A stretch of 38,915 nucleotides of DNA from an uncultured Spartobacteria bacterium (lineage in GTDB: Bacteria; Verrucomicrobiota; Verrucomicrobiia; Chthoniobacterales; Chthoniobacteraceae), in NCBI GenBank assembly GCA_903929475.1, contig CAIYUV010000288.1, forward strand, positions 1 through 38,915, given 5' to 3'. Of the stretch, positions 24,306-33,181 are shown piece by piece. A program made the position numbers and the translations under genes. The notes beneath the pieces are model-generated. The model ran no database searches, was not told the DNA's origin, and saw only the letters and a list, made by a program, of their open reading frames with translations. Numbering within the stretch: position 1 is the stretch's first letter; each line of letters opens with the position of its first letter.

Positions 24306-26429
24306 ATGCATCTCCTGATCGCCTCATTTCTTTTGCTTGGACTTTGCATCTCTCAAATACTAATAGGCGGGGTCAAATTGCTTTATGGCATTCCAGCATA
24401 CCTGGCCATTGCCGTAGCTTCGATAATTCCCCTCCTGATTTCCGCCCGCAAGCAGAGCACAGGTGCCCGTGTGTGGCCGGTGTGTATAACTCTGCTGCTC
24501 ACTGTCTATTTGCTCATACGCAGTCAGCTCTCGCCAGTGGACTATCTTGCTCGAACTGATTTTTTTATGATACTGGCAGCGTTCGCAGTTTACCTGCTCA
24601 CTGCATTTTATATTACGCGCCCGCGTCAGAGACTGGTTGTTCTCTACGTCTTGTTCACACTAGCGATCATCCACACGCTGTGTGGAATTCTGCAATTCAC
24701 GCGAAATGACAACTTCATGCTGCTCTCCCTGCTTCCGGACGGCTCGCCTGTGCCAAAGTTTATTCGGCCTGATTACGGATGGCGGGCTAGCGGTTTCTAT
24801 ATTTGTCCGAACCACCTTGCAGGCTTGTTTGAGACGCTCGGCTTGCTGGCCATCGGCGTATGCTGTTTTGGCGGTCATAAATTGTGGCGCCGCGTTGTCA
24901 TTGGATATGTCGCTCTGAGTTGTATCGTGGGCATCGCACTCACTGGAAGTCGTGGGGGCTATATCAGCACAGTATGCGGAGTGGGTGTCCTGCTATTGAT
25001 TACGTTGTGGGTGGCTAAAAAATTACGCCCGGACCGTTTCTCGATGACTTTGATCGCAGCAGGCTCTATCGGTGTGGTTTTGATTGGTTGCGCGATATTT
25101 GGTATGTCGCAAAGCACGGTTATCGAGGATCGGATGGGCAAGGTGGTTGATACAGGAAATATGCGTCCGCTGATGTGGCAGGCGGCACTCAAGCAGTATC
25201 AATTGAATCCTGCCTTCGGAACCGGGAGCGGCACCTATCTCTATTACGGCCGCCATTTCCGTGATCCGAATGTGCAGAATGACCCAATGCACGTGCACAA
25301 CGACTATTTAGAATTGCTTTGCGAATACGGGTTTGTTGGGGCGGGTCTGTTTGCGTATTTTTTAATACTGCACATTGGCTCTGGCTGGCGTGCGATCGTC
25401 CGTCTGGTGAACCGACGCCTACTGCCCGCCGGGCATACTGCGAACGACGAACTGGCGCTCCTCGCAGGGACCCTAGCTGCGCTTGCAGCCCTAGTGATTC
25501 ATTCGGTCGTGGACTTCAATTTTCACATTCCCGCGAACACACTTTTTTTCGCGTTTCTATTTGGAATACTGGCAAGCCCCACTGCGGACGCGGAACTGAC
25601 ACCGTCCCAGCCCACCCGCCATATGCGTCTGGCGAGGTTTGCGCTGCCGGTCTGCGGTGTTGCGCTTGCTGCGCTCTCTTTCCCGTTGCTTCCGGGCGAG
25701 TATTTTGCGGAATGGGCACGTATCAACCTGCGCAACATGATTTTTGTGGATCAGATTGCGAACACCAGCACGGCGGTGGCGATCAGTTTGCCGGGAACAG
25801 GCATTGGCCAACTGTTGCCGGCGGGAGGTGTTGAATCAAACTGGGCAAAGGGCTACGAACAGCAGCACCTGCTCGCAAACGCCCTTTCCTTCGCTGAGCG
25901 CGGCATAGAGAAGGAAAAGATGAATCCGGATCTCTACTACTATCTGGGCGAGGCTCATCATTTCTATGCTGTCTTCGAGGAAGCGTCTTTAAAGAAGCTT
26001 CTCGGTCACGCCGCCGCAGCTAGGGCATACGAGCAGGGGCTTGCGATATTTCCAAACGATGTCCGATTGCAGCTAAAGCTCGGGCGTGCCTACGACAATC
26101 AACGGCTCTACGATCAGGCAGGAGAGATTTTGATGAAAGCAATGCGCTTTGATCCGAACCTCGGAAATACATACGCCAGCTTTGGCTATCATCTTTGGTT
26201 GCAGCGGAAAATCAACCGCGCAGAGGCCTATTATCAGAAAGCGCTGGAGTTAGATTCTGGCAATGAACTCGCCAGAGCGGGGATGAATGATGTTCAGCAA
26301 ATCCGGGCGCTGGCGCTAAACACCCAGTATGTCGAAATCAACGACGATCCGCTAGAAGGGATGGATGCCGAGGCGGTAACATCCGCGGACGAGCAGTTCG
26401 GTGTGCATGGCGTGACGGCGAATGAGTGA
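24306..26429 (+). CDS. O-antigen ligase/polymerase family protein with TPR tail, copy B
   Basis: A 707-residue polytopic membrane protein, paralogous to the product of 19152-21047. Membrane helices fill about residues 1-465. Shared features are LSPVDYLARTDFFMIL near 76-90, ALTGSRGGY near 211-219, GTGSGTYLYYGR near 305-316, HVHNDYLELLCEYG at 329-342 with the conserved His and the more usual Asn after it, and HSVVDFNFHIPANTLFFAF near 399-417. A longer periplasmic insertion (about 475-530) precedes TPR-like repeats from about 530 to 670 (GIEKEKMNPDLYYYLGEAHH, then ALELDSGNELARAG). The likely reaction is transfer of a lipid-linked glycan to an acceptor. It overlaps the next gene by 8 bp, so it heads a plus-strand operon of glycan genes. 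Confidence 0.86.
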   Translation: MHLLIASFLLLGLCISQILIGGVKLLYGIPAYLAIAVASIIPLLISARKQSTGARVWPVCITLLLTVYLLIRSQLSPVDYLARTDFFMILAAFAVYLLTAFYITRPRQRLVVLYVLFTLAIIHTLCGILQFTRNDNFMLLSLLPDGSPVPKFIRPDYGWRASGFYICPNHLAGLFETLGLLAIGVCCFGGHKLWRRVVIGYVALSCIVGIALTGSRGGYISTVCGVGVLLLITLWVAKKLRPDRFSMTLIAAGSIGVVLIGCAIFGMSQSTVIEDRMGKVVDTGNMRPLMWQAALKQYQLNPAFGTGSGTYLYYGRHFRDPNVQNDPMHVHNDYLELLCEYGFVGAGLFAYFLILHIGSGWRAIVRLVNRRLLPAGHTANDELALLAGTLAALAALVIHSVVDFNFHIPANTLFFAFLFGILASPTADAELTPSQPTRHMRLARFALPVCGVALAALSFPLLPGEYFAEWARINLRNMIFVDQIANTSTAVAISLPGTGIGQLLPAGGVESNWAKGYEQQHLLANALSFAERGIEKEKMNPDLYYYLGEAHHFYAVFEEASLKKLLGHAAAARAYEQGLAIFPNDVRLQLKLGRAYDNQRLYDQAGEILMKAMRFDPNLGNTYASFGYHLWLQRKINRAEAYYQKALELDSGNELARAGMNDVQQIRALALNTQYVEINDDPLEGMDAEAVTSADEQFGVHGVTANE

Positions 26430-27480
26430 CACTGGTGCCGCCTGCGTCCCCCGCTTTCATCGTTTGTTGCGAGGTCTTACTATCGCCTGTGCAATCGTTC
26501 TTTCCCTGTTGATCGTCTCCATCGAGTGGAAAGCGGAGGCGTGGCTCCCTCTCGGGCTCCTTAGCTTTGCGCCACCTGTCCTTTTTGCCGTCCCGCTTGC
26601 GATTCTCGCGCCATTCTCTGTTTATGCGAGGTGTTGGCGTTTGTGCGTTGTTCAAGCTGCCTGCATGGCGCTGCTCGTTTTTGTTTTTATGACGTGTCGC
26701 CTTCACGGGCCGAAATCCAGTGCGGCACTCACAGTCATCACGCACAACGTGGGGCAGGGGAATCGTGCTGCTTTTGTGGATTCTTTTCCCGCAGAAAAAC
26801 CGGACGCCGTGCTCCTTCAGGATGTAGCCAATGCTGATTATCGAGAAACTGAATATCGCCGCCGCTATCCGTCCTACCGCAATCGCGGCGTGGCACAATT
26901 CATCCTTCTAACCCCGCATGAAATAGAAATTGCTGAGCCGGTGAGAGAGGCCTTGTGGCGCGGCAAACTCGTCGCGGCGCGCTTTGTGATCAAAGTCGGA
27001 GAGCGTTCGGTCGCGATCTACAGCGTCCACCTTCCCACGCCGCGTAGTTCGCTTAGTCATGTTTTCAGCCCGCGTGTTGCGCTCGAAATGTTCTGGCTAT
27101 CGAAGGCTCCTACCGATGGTTTTTCCAGCTACCGCGAATGGCTAGATGCGAGGATCGCACTTGCCCGCACGCTTGCCGGTGTTTTAGAAAAGGAACCGTT
27201 GCCATTCATCGTCGGCGGTGACTTCAACATGCCCGACCACGGCATCGTTTATCACACTTTCGCAAACCGGTTCACGGATGCATTTGCCGCCAGCGGACGC
27301 GGATGGGGAATGACGTTCCCCGGAACGCACGACGGGCGCATTCCCGTTCTTCTTGGCCGTTGGCTGCGGCTGGATTATTGGTTTGCCGGACACGGCTGGA
27401 AGCCTGTGGACTGCCGCGTCGGGAATGACACCTTTTCACAACATAGTGCCGTGCTAGCCCGCTTTGATCCCGTGCAATGA
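26422..27480 (+). CDS. Membrane-anchored endonuclease/exonuclease/phosphatase-fold protein
   Basis: A 352-residue protein. Three hydrophobic helices (about residues 18-33, 45-66 and 72-91) precede a domain of the EEP superfamily (DNase I/phosphodiesterase fold), like VanJ-type proteins. Motifs seen are THNVG with N109, PDAVLLQDV at about 127-135, SVHLP with H203, GGDFNMP with D267 and N269, RLDYWF with D318, and SQHSAV with H341. Two usual residues differ: the metal-binding Glu of the LQE motif is Asp (D134), and the Asp of the terminal SDH motif is Gln (Q340). It may be a membrane phosphodiesterase or phosphatase acting on a lipid carrier, or a changed/inactive member. It overlaps the ligase by 8 bp and the next gene by 4 bp. 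Confidence 0.8.
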   Translation: MSDTGAACVPRFHRLLRGLTIACAIVLSLLIVSIEWKAEAWLPLGLLSFAPPVLFAVPLAILAPFSVYARCWRLCVVQAACMALLVFVFMTCRLHGPKSSAALTVITHNVGQGNRAAFVDSFPAEKPDAVLLQDVANADYRETEYRRRYPSYRNRGVAQFILLTPHEIEIAEPVREALWRGKLVAARFVIKVGERSVAIYSVHLPTPRSSLSHVFSPRVALEMFWLSKAPTDGFSSYREWLDARIALARTLAGVLEKEPLPFIVGGDFNMPDHGIVYHTFANRFTDAFAASGRGWGMTFPGTHDGRIPVLLGRWLRLDYWFAGHGWKPVDCRVGNDTFSQHSAVLARFDPVQ

Positions 27481-29105
27481 AAACAAAACTCAACAACCTC
27501 ATCTTGTGGCTCATCGTTTTCGCGGCCGCATTTGACGTCGCATTTCTCCTGCAAAAATTTGGCGGTGCCTACGAAAGTGAGTTTGGCGCGCATCCCGACG
27601 AAGCTGCCCACTACGTCACGGGGCTTTTCGTGCGTGATGCAATGAAGACGCTGCCTTCGTGCGTCGCGCAGCGTTCCGCAACTCCGCTGAAAGCGTTTGG
27701 GCCCACGGCTCCGGGCGGATTTTACGAGCATTATCCCAAGGTCGCACTCGGCGTCTGGCCTCCGTCATTTTACCTTGTGCAGAGCGCATGGACGCTGCCC
27801 TTTGGTGTTTCGCGCACGAGCGTGTTGTTGCTCATGGCTTCGCTGGCGGCGGGAGTGGCCACGTTGATCTATGGCGCGCTGAGACGTGAATTCGGCGCCC
27901 TGCCCGCCGCCGCTGCCGCGCTGCTTTGGCTCTGCGGCCCGCTGGCGCGTGAATACTATGGCATGATCATGGCAGAGACCCTCGGCACGCTCACCATGCT
28001 CGGTGCCACACTCGTGTGGGGCCGTTTTCTTGATGACGGACGCAAACGGGATGCCATCTATTTTGCCCTTCTCGCATCTGCTGCGATCCTCACCAAAGGC
28101 AGCGGGCTCGCCCTCGTGCTCATGTGCGCGTTTTCGTTGCTCCTGATGCGCCGCTGGAAAATATTCGCAGAGCCCGCACTTTGGATCGCCGTGGTGATGG
28201 TTGCAGTGCTCGCTGGCCCGTGGACATGGTATTTCCGCAAGGAAGGAATGCGAGTCGGCGGCTGGGAGGACAACAGCGGCGGGGTTTCCTGGTCATTTAC
28301 TTCGCAGGCCGTGCCCTACTACCTGCAAAAAATGAGCAACGCCATCGGGATCGCTGTCGCGGCCTTTGCACTCATCGGTCTCGTTGCCCGCGCACGCAGC
28401 AACGGCAGGTGGGCGGCCATCAGCTCGCTGGTGATGGGAATCTTCATGTTTCAAAGTCTGATTCCAGTGGGACGCGAGGCGCGGCACATTCTCCCCGCCA
28501 CTGCCGGGATTGTATTGCTCGCCCTCGCGGGGCTTTTCACCATCGCTCGTGCGCGCATGTTGCGCGCGGAGGGTGCCGAGCAACATCGGCGCGAGCAATT
28601 ATGGGTCGTCCTGCTGCTTCTACTCACGCTGCCCTTCGCGTTCATGCACCATCAGCAGAAATGCTATTCGGGTTTCCGGCCCATCGCCAGCGACATACTG
28701 CAACGTGCACAGTCTGGCACTCACATCCTCGTTTCGTCCGATGCAAGGGGGGAGGGGATGCTTATTTCAGAAATCGCTATGCGCGATCATCGTCCAAACC
28801 TTTTCATCGAGCGTGCGAGCAAGGCACTCGTGGATCCGAATGGCCGCACTTGGGACGGGAAAAATCTCCGCGAGAAATTCAGCGACGACGAGCAACTCCT
28901 CGCTTTTTTCACAGGCGGAAAAATTGAATACATCGTCCTCGACGACGCACTCCCCGAGGACAAACGCGCCGGCTACCACGATCAACTCCGCCGCGTGATT
29001 AACGATCACATCGGCATATTCTTTTCCGTAGCAGAGACCACAGTCATCCGCGATGGCGAGTTGCAGTCCAAACCGTTGCGTCTCTACCGTGTTGTTCGCA
29101 GGTAG
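27477..29105 (+). CDS. GT39/ArnT-like membrane glycosyltransferase
   Basis: A 542-residue polytopic inner-membrane protein of the GT-C superfamily, with about ten to twelve hydrophobic segments to about residue 390. The first periplasmic loop carries GAHPDEAAHYVTGLFVRD, with the D41-E42 pair and His that mark the catalytic loop of PMT/ArnT-type enzymes. They use polyprenyl-phosphate sugars and work on the periplasmic side. The C-terminal ~150 residues are soluble and probably periplasmic. The start ATG overlaps the previous stop (ATGA). The following gene encodes a DPM1-like GT2 that could make its polyprenyl-phosphate donor, which makes the pair a plausible functional unit. Acceptor unknown. 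Confidence 0.87.
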   Translation: MKTKLNNLILWLIVFAAAFDVAFLLQKFGGAYESEFGAHPDEAAHYVTGLFVRDAMKTLPSCVAQRSATPLKAFGPTAPGGFYEHYPKVALGVWPPSFYLVQSAWTLPFGVSRTSVLLLMASLAAGVATLIYGALRREFGALPAAAAALLWLCGPLAREYYGMIMAETLGTLTMLGATLVWGRFLDDGRKRDAIYFALLASAAILTKGSGLALVLMCAFSLLLMRRWKIFAEPALWIAVVMVAVLAGPWTWYFRKEGMRVGGWEDNSGGVSWSFTSQAVPYYLQKMSNAIGIAVAAFALIGLVARARSNGRWAAISSLVMGIFMFQSLIPVGREARHILPATAGIVLLALAGLFTIARARMLRAEGAEQHRREQLWVVLLLLLTLPFAFMHHQQKCYSGFRPIASDILQRAQSGTHILVSSDARGEGMLISEIAMRDHRPNLFIERASKALVDPNGRTWDGKNLREKFSDDEQLLAFFTGGKIEYIVLDDALPEDKRAGYHDQLRRVINDHIGIFFSVAETTVIRDGELQSKPLRLYRVVRR

Positions 29106-29154
29106 TGACCCGCGCTTGCCAGACGCACATCTCTTAACAACATTCCGCGCTCCC

Positions 29155-30573
29155 ATGCCCGCACCTGTTTTCACCAAGCTCTCCATCCTCATGGCCGCCT
29201 ACAATGAGAAGGAAAGCCTGCGTGATTGTATCGCGGCAGTGCTCGCGGCGCCTTTGCCGGGTGGGCTGAAACGGGAAATCGTCATTGTCAATGACGGCAG
29301 CAAGGACGCGACATGGGAAGTTATGCAGGCGCTTGCAGCGGAGCACGCGGATACGATTCGCATTTTCTCACAGCCAAAAAACATGGGCAAAGGCGCAGCC
29401 ATTCGCCGTGCCATTTCAGAGATGACCGGCGACCTCGCGATTTTTCAGGACGCCGATCTCGAATACGACCCGAACGAATACCCAAAAATGCTCGGCCCGA
29501 TCCTTGATGGCCGCGCCGAAGTCGTCTTCGGCAGCCGCTTCGCGGGCGCAGAACGAAAGGTTCTGCTCTTCTGGCATCAGCAGGTGAACACACTTCTCAC
29601 CTTCCTCAGCAACATGCTGAACGACACGAACTGGACCGACATGGAGACGTGCTACAAGGCGTTCACCGCCGCCGCGCTGAAATCCATACCGTTGTTTTCC
29701 AATCGCTTTGGCATCGAACCCGAGATCACCGCGAAGGTCGCTCGCAATCGGTTCCGCATGTTTGAAGTGCCGATCAACTACAACGGACGCGGCTACGACG
29801 AAGGAAAGAAAATCAACTGGAAGGACGGCGTCGCCGCACTGTGGTTTATTTTCAAATACCGCTTCAGCTCGAAATATAGCGACCCGGGAAAAGTCACGCT
29901 CGACGCCATCGAGCAGGCTCCGAAATTCAACCGCTGGATGTATGAGCGCGTTAAGCCATTCCTCGGCAAGCGCGTCGCGGAACTCGGTTGCGGCCGCGGC
30001 AACATGAGCAACTTCTTCCGCCGCCATGATACGGTGATGCTCACCGACTACCGCGACGACTACCTCGACCCGCTGCGCGCCAAGTGGGGGCAGAAAAGGA
30101 ATCTCGCCTTCGCAAAACTCGATATGACGCAGCGCGATGACTACGCCGCGCTCACGAAGTTCGCGCCCGACAGCGTCGTTTTTCTCAATGTTCTCGAACA
30201 CATCGAGGATGACCGCGCGGTGTTGAAAAATCTTTTCGACCACGTCCCAGCAGGCTGTCGCATCATCATCCTCGTTCCATTCGGCATGAAGCTCTACAGC
30301 GACTTCGACAAAGAGCTGGGCCACTTCCGCCGCTACGAAAAAGGCGAACTCGAAACAAAAATGAAGGAGGCGGGTTTCGAGGTTGAGACGCAGTTCTATT
30401 TCAACAAGGCCGGAAAGGTCGCTTGGTATCTCGTCAATACCCTCGGCAAACAGCGCAAGATCACTGCGGCGAAAATGCGCATCTATAATTTCCTCACACC
30501 AGCCTTCCGTCTCTGGGATAAAATCATGCCCGGCACCGGTCTCTCCACCGTCGCCGTCTGCCGCAAGCCGTGA
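29155..30573 (+). CDS. Fusion: DPM1-like GT2 glycosyltransferase + SAM methyltransferase
   Basis: A 472-residue soluble, two-domain protein. The GT2 domain (about 1-235) resembles polyprenyl-phosphate mannose/glucose synthases: KLSILMAAYNEKESLRDC at the start, VNDGSKDATW at about 45-54, NMGKGAAIRRAI near 76-87, the metal-binding DADLEYDP at 99-106, and FGSRFAGAER near 125. The second domain (about 255-460) is a class I methyltransferase with VAELGCGRGN at about 273-282, an acidic DYRDDYLDPL segment, LNVLEHIEDD near 344-353 and IIILVPFGMKLY. The ATG at 29155 is preferred; a longer in-frame start at 29053 lies inside the preceding gene. It may make a polyprenyl-phosphate sugar for the GT39 enzyme; what the methyltransferase half modifies is unknown. 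It overlaps the next gene by one base (TGATG). Confidence 0.87.
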   Translation: MPAPVFTKLSILMAAYNEKESLRDCIAAVLAAPLPGGLKREIVIVNDGSKDATWEVMQALAAEHADTIRIFSQPKNMGKGAAIRRAISEMTGDLAIFQDADLEYDPNEYPKMLGPILDGRAEVVFGSRFAGAERKVLLFWHQQVNTLLTFLSNMLNDTNWTDMETCYKAFTAAALKSIPLFSNRFGIEPEITAKVARNRFRMFEVPINYNGRGYDEGKKINWKDGVAALWFIFKYRFSSKYSDPGKVTLDAIEQAPKFNRWMYERVKPFLGKRVAELGCGRGNMSNFFRRHDTVMLTDYRDDYLDPLRAKWGQKRNLAFAKLDMTQRDDYAALTKFAPDSVVFLNVLEHIEDDRAVLKNLFDHVPAGCRIIILVPFGMKLYSDFDKELGHFRRYEKGELETKMKEAGFEVETQFYFNKAGKVAWYLVNTLGKQRKITAAKMRIYNFLTPAFRLWDKIMPGTGLSTVAVCRKP

Positions 30574-31778
30574 TGCGGCTCCTGTGGCTCAAGTCCGGCC
30601 CGCTCCACCCGCTCGACACCGGCGGCAAGCTACGCACCTACAATATGCTCCGCGAGCTTTCGCGCAGGCACGAGGTGACATTCCTGGCGCTGTGTCCGCT
30701 GGGGACACAGCGAGAGATTTTGGAAAGCGCACGCGAATACTCGGCCCGGCAAATCTGGGTGCCGTGGAGTGAAACCAAAAATTTTTCACCCGGATTCTTC
30801 GCCGAACTGCTCGGCAACCTCTTTTCCCCGCTTCCATACGTCATTTCAAAATATCGCTCCCGCGAAATGACCGCGCGCCTCGCTGAACTCGAAGGCAAGT
30901 GCGACGTTGTAATCTGTGATTTTCTCACGCCCGCCGTGAACTGGCTGCCTTCACACGTTCCTTCGCTCCTGTTTCAGCACAACGTCGAGGCACGCATCTG
31001 GCAGCGCATTGCGGAGAACGAAACACGTCCACTGCACCGCTGGTTTTTTCGCAAGCAATGGCAGAAGCTCCGACGGTTCGAAGCGGAGTCGTGTGCACGT
31101 TTCGATGGCGTGGTGACGGTGAGCGAAGAGGACGCAGAGGCGCACCGCCACGAATACGCACTCACCAACGTCCTTGGCGCAGTGCCCACTGGCGTGGACA
31201 CCGAGCACTTTCACAACGACGCCCGCTCGCCGCGCCCGCGTTCGCTCGTCTTCCTCGGGAGCATGGATTGGATGGCGAATCAGGACAGCGTCCTGTGGTT
31301 TTCCGCCGAAATGTGGCCCGCGCTCCGTGCGCAATTTCCCGACCTCACGATCACCATCGTCGGACGCAACCCGCCCGCAAACATCCGCGCCCTCGCAGAG
31401 CAGCCCGGCTGGACCGTCACTGGAACTGTGCCGGACGTGCGTCCGCATCTGGCGGAATGCGAAATCCTCGTCGTCCCGCTCCGCATTGGTGGCGGCACAC
31501 GCATCAAAATCTACGAAGGCATTGCCGCCGGACTGCCCGTCCTGAGCACGCGCATCGGCGCCGAGGGCCTGCCGCTGCGCGACGGCGAGCACATTGCCAT
31601 AGCCGATACTCCCGCCGCTTTTGTCGAGGCCATCGCCTCCCTTCTCCGTGACGACAACCGCCGCAACGCTATCGCAGTGCAAGGCCGTGAATATGTCCGC
31701 GCCAATTTCGGATGGTCGGCAGTGACGGATGTATTCGATAAATACCTCACAGCCGTTACGGCAAAACGTGCCGCTTGA
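30573..31778 (+). CDS. Family 4 glycosyltransferase
   Basis: A 401-residue GT-B glycosyltransferase. The N-terminus RLLWLKSGPLHPLDTGGKLR holds the Gly-rich acceptor loop and is followed by TYNMLRELSRRHEVTFLAL; this resembles the sugar transferases commonly linked with exosortase/EPS loci. The donor half has VFLGSMDWMANQDSVLWF, GWTVTGTVPDVRPHLAECEI, and GGTRIKIYEGIAAGLPVLST with the conserved Glu ahead of the Gly-Pro turn. It is cytoplasmic. The ATG at 30573 overlaps the stop of the fusion gene; a GTG one codon upstream is also possible. Sugar specificity is unknown. Confidence 0.9.
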   Translation: MRLLWLKSGPLHPLDTGGKLRTYNMLRELSRRHEVTFLALCPLGTQREILESAREYSARQIWVPWSETKNFSPGFFAELLGNLFSPLPYVISKYRSREMTARLAELEGKCDVVICDFLTPAVNWLPSHVPSLLFQHNVEARIWQRIAENETRPLHRWFFRKQWQKLRRFEAESCARFDGVVTVSEEDAEAHRHEYALTNVLGAVPTGVDTEHFHNDARSPRPRSLVFLGSMDWMANQDSVLWFSAEMWPALRAQFPDLTITIVGRNPPANIRALAEQPGWTVTGTVPDVRPHLAECEILVVPLRIGGGTRIKIYEGIAAGLPVLSTRIGAEGLPLRDGEHIAIADTPAAFVEAIASLLRDDNRRNAIAVQGREYVRANFGWSAVTDVFDKYLTAVTAKRAA

Positions 31779-31813
31779 CTCTCCTCGACGAACTATTGAG
31801 CACTGAAAACTCC

Positions 31814-33127
31814 ATGAACCTCTCCATCTTTGGCCTCGGCTATGTCGGCACCGTTATTGCGGGTTGCTTCGCGAAAGCGGGGCATCGCGTGCTTGGCGTG
31901 GATACCGAGCAGACGAAAGTTGACCTCATCAACAGCGGGCGCTCGCCGATCATCGAGGCGGAGATCGAAGACGTCCTGCGCGACGCTGTGGCGAATGGCA
32001 GTTTGCGCGCGAGCACGGATGCGAAGGCGGCGGTGATGGAAACCGAACTTAGTCTTTTGTGTGTCGGCACTCCATCGCAGCCGAGCGGGGAACTCGAACT
32101 CACTTACGTCCGTCGTGTGTGCGAGGACATCGGCGCTGCGCTGCGCAAAAAAACGTCACGCCACGTGGTTGTCGTTCGTTCGACTGTGTTGCCGGGCACC
32201 ATCGAGAGCATCGTGATTCCCGCGCTGGAAAGTTCGTCCGGCAAAAAGTTTGACCGTGATTTCGGCGTGGTGATGAATCCGGAGTTCATGCGCGAAAGCA
32301 CAGCGGTGCGCGATTTTTACGCCCCGCCCAAGACTGTCATCGGCAGCACGAACGCCGCCGACGGCGCGCTGGTGGCGAAGCTCTACGACGGGCTGCCCGG
32401 TCCGATGATCCACACCGGAATCCGCGTCGCCGAGATGGTGAAATACTGCGACAATATTTTTCACGCGCTGAAGATCACCTTCGGCAACGAAGTGGGCATG
32501 CTCAGCAAGGCGCTTGGCGTGGATGCGCACGAAGTGATGCGCATTTTCTGTCAGGACACGAAGCTCAATCTCTCGCCCGCCTACTTGAAGCCCGGCTTTG
32601 CCTACGGCGGATCGTGTCTGCCGAAGGATTTGCGCGCGATGACCTGGGCGGCACGTTCGCGCGATGTGGAAATCCCGATGCTTGCCAACATCACCACAAG
32701 CAACGACGCACAGATCAAAAACGCCGTGCGCCTCATCACGGCGGATAGGCGCAAGCGCATCGGCGTGCTCGGATTCGCATTCAAGGGCGGCACTGATGAT
32801 TTACGTGAAAGCCCCGTCGTCACCGTCGTCGAGACGTTGCTCGGCAAAGGTTGCGAGCTTCGTCTTTTCGATCCACACGTGAACACCGCGCGCCTCGTCG
32901 GTGCAAACCGCCGCTACATCGAACAACACATCCCGCACCTCGCCCGTCTCATGGTGGAAAGCGCCGCCGCTGCCGTCCAAGACACCGACATCGTGCTCCT
33001 CGGTAACATCAACGACACCTACCTCCCCGCATTGAAAACGCTGACCGCCGAGCAGCGCGTAATCGATCTCACCAGTTCAGGCCGCACGCCCGAGACCGCT
33101 GCGCACTACGAGCGTCTTTGCGGATAG
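31814..33127 (+). CDS. algD: GDP-mannose 6-dehydrogenase-like, UDP-glucose/GDP-mannose dehydrogenase family
   Basis: A 437-residue cytoplasmic NAD-dependent enzyme that oxidises a nucleotide sugar twice, most likely GDP-mannose to GDP-mannuronate. The NAD fold begins MNLSIFGLGYVGTVIAGC. Matches to AlgD include VVVVRSTVLPGT at about 118-129, NPEFMRESTAV near 155-165, ICQD-like IFCQDTKLNLSPAYLKPGFA near 244-263 and GGSCLPKDLRA with the catalytic Cys at 268, the same number as in Pseudomonas AlgD, and TDDLRESPVV near 325. The length is within one residue of AlgD. ATG 31814 is chosen because the sequence before it is not conserved. UDP-glucose dehydrogenases have a different spacing, so AlgD is favoured, but donor specificity is inferred. 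Confidence 0.85.
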   Translation: MNLSIFGLGYVGTVIAGCFAKAGHRVLGVDTEQTKVDLINSGRSPIIEAEIEDVLRDAVANGSLRASTDAKAAVMETELSLLCVGTPSQPSGELELTYVRRVCEDIGAALRKKTSRHVVVVRSTVLPGTIESIVIPALESSSGKKFDRDFGVVMNPEFMRESTAVRDFYAPPKTVIGSTNAADGALVAKLYDGLPGPMIHTGIRVAEMVKYCDNIFHALKITFGNEVGMLSKALGVDAHEVMRIFCQDTKLNLSPAYLKPGFAYGGSCLPKDLRAMTWAARSRDVEIPMLANITTSNDAQIKNAVRLITADRRKRIGVLGFAFKGGTDDLRESPVVTVVETLLGKGCELRLFDPHVNTARLVGANRRYIEQHIPHLARLMVESAAAAVQDTDIVLLGNINDTYLPALKTLTAEQRVIDLTSSGRTPETAAHYERLCG

Positions 33128-33181
33128 GTTTAAGCAGTTCCATGTTGCCACGGGCGGGGCGGGGCGGCAGCTTCGGCGGCC

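Noticed and set aside
24076-24327. A short minus-strand frame between the alanine-rich gene B and the ligase.
   Set aside because: It crosses a clear terminator, has no ribosome-binding sequence and no recognisable composition.
29416-31682. Long frames on the minus strand opposite the fusion and GT4 genes.
   Set aside because: They are explained by the high GC content of the plus-strand genes, which carry all motifs.
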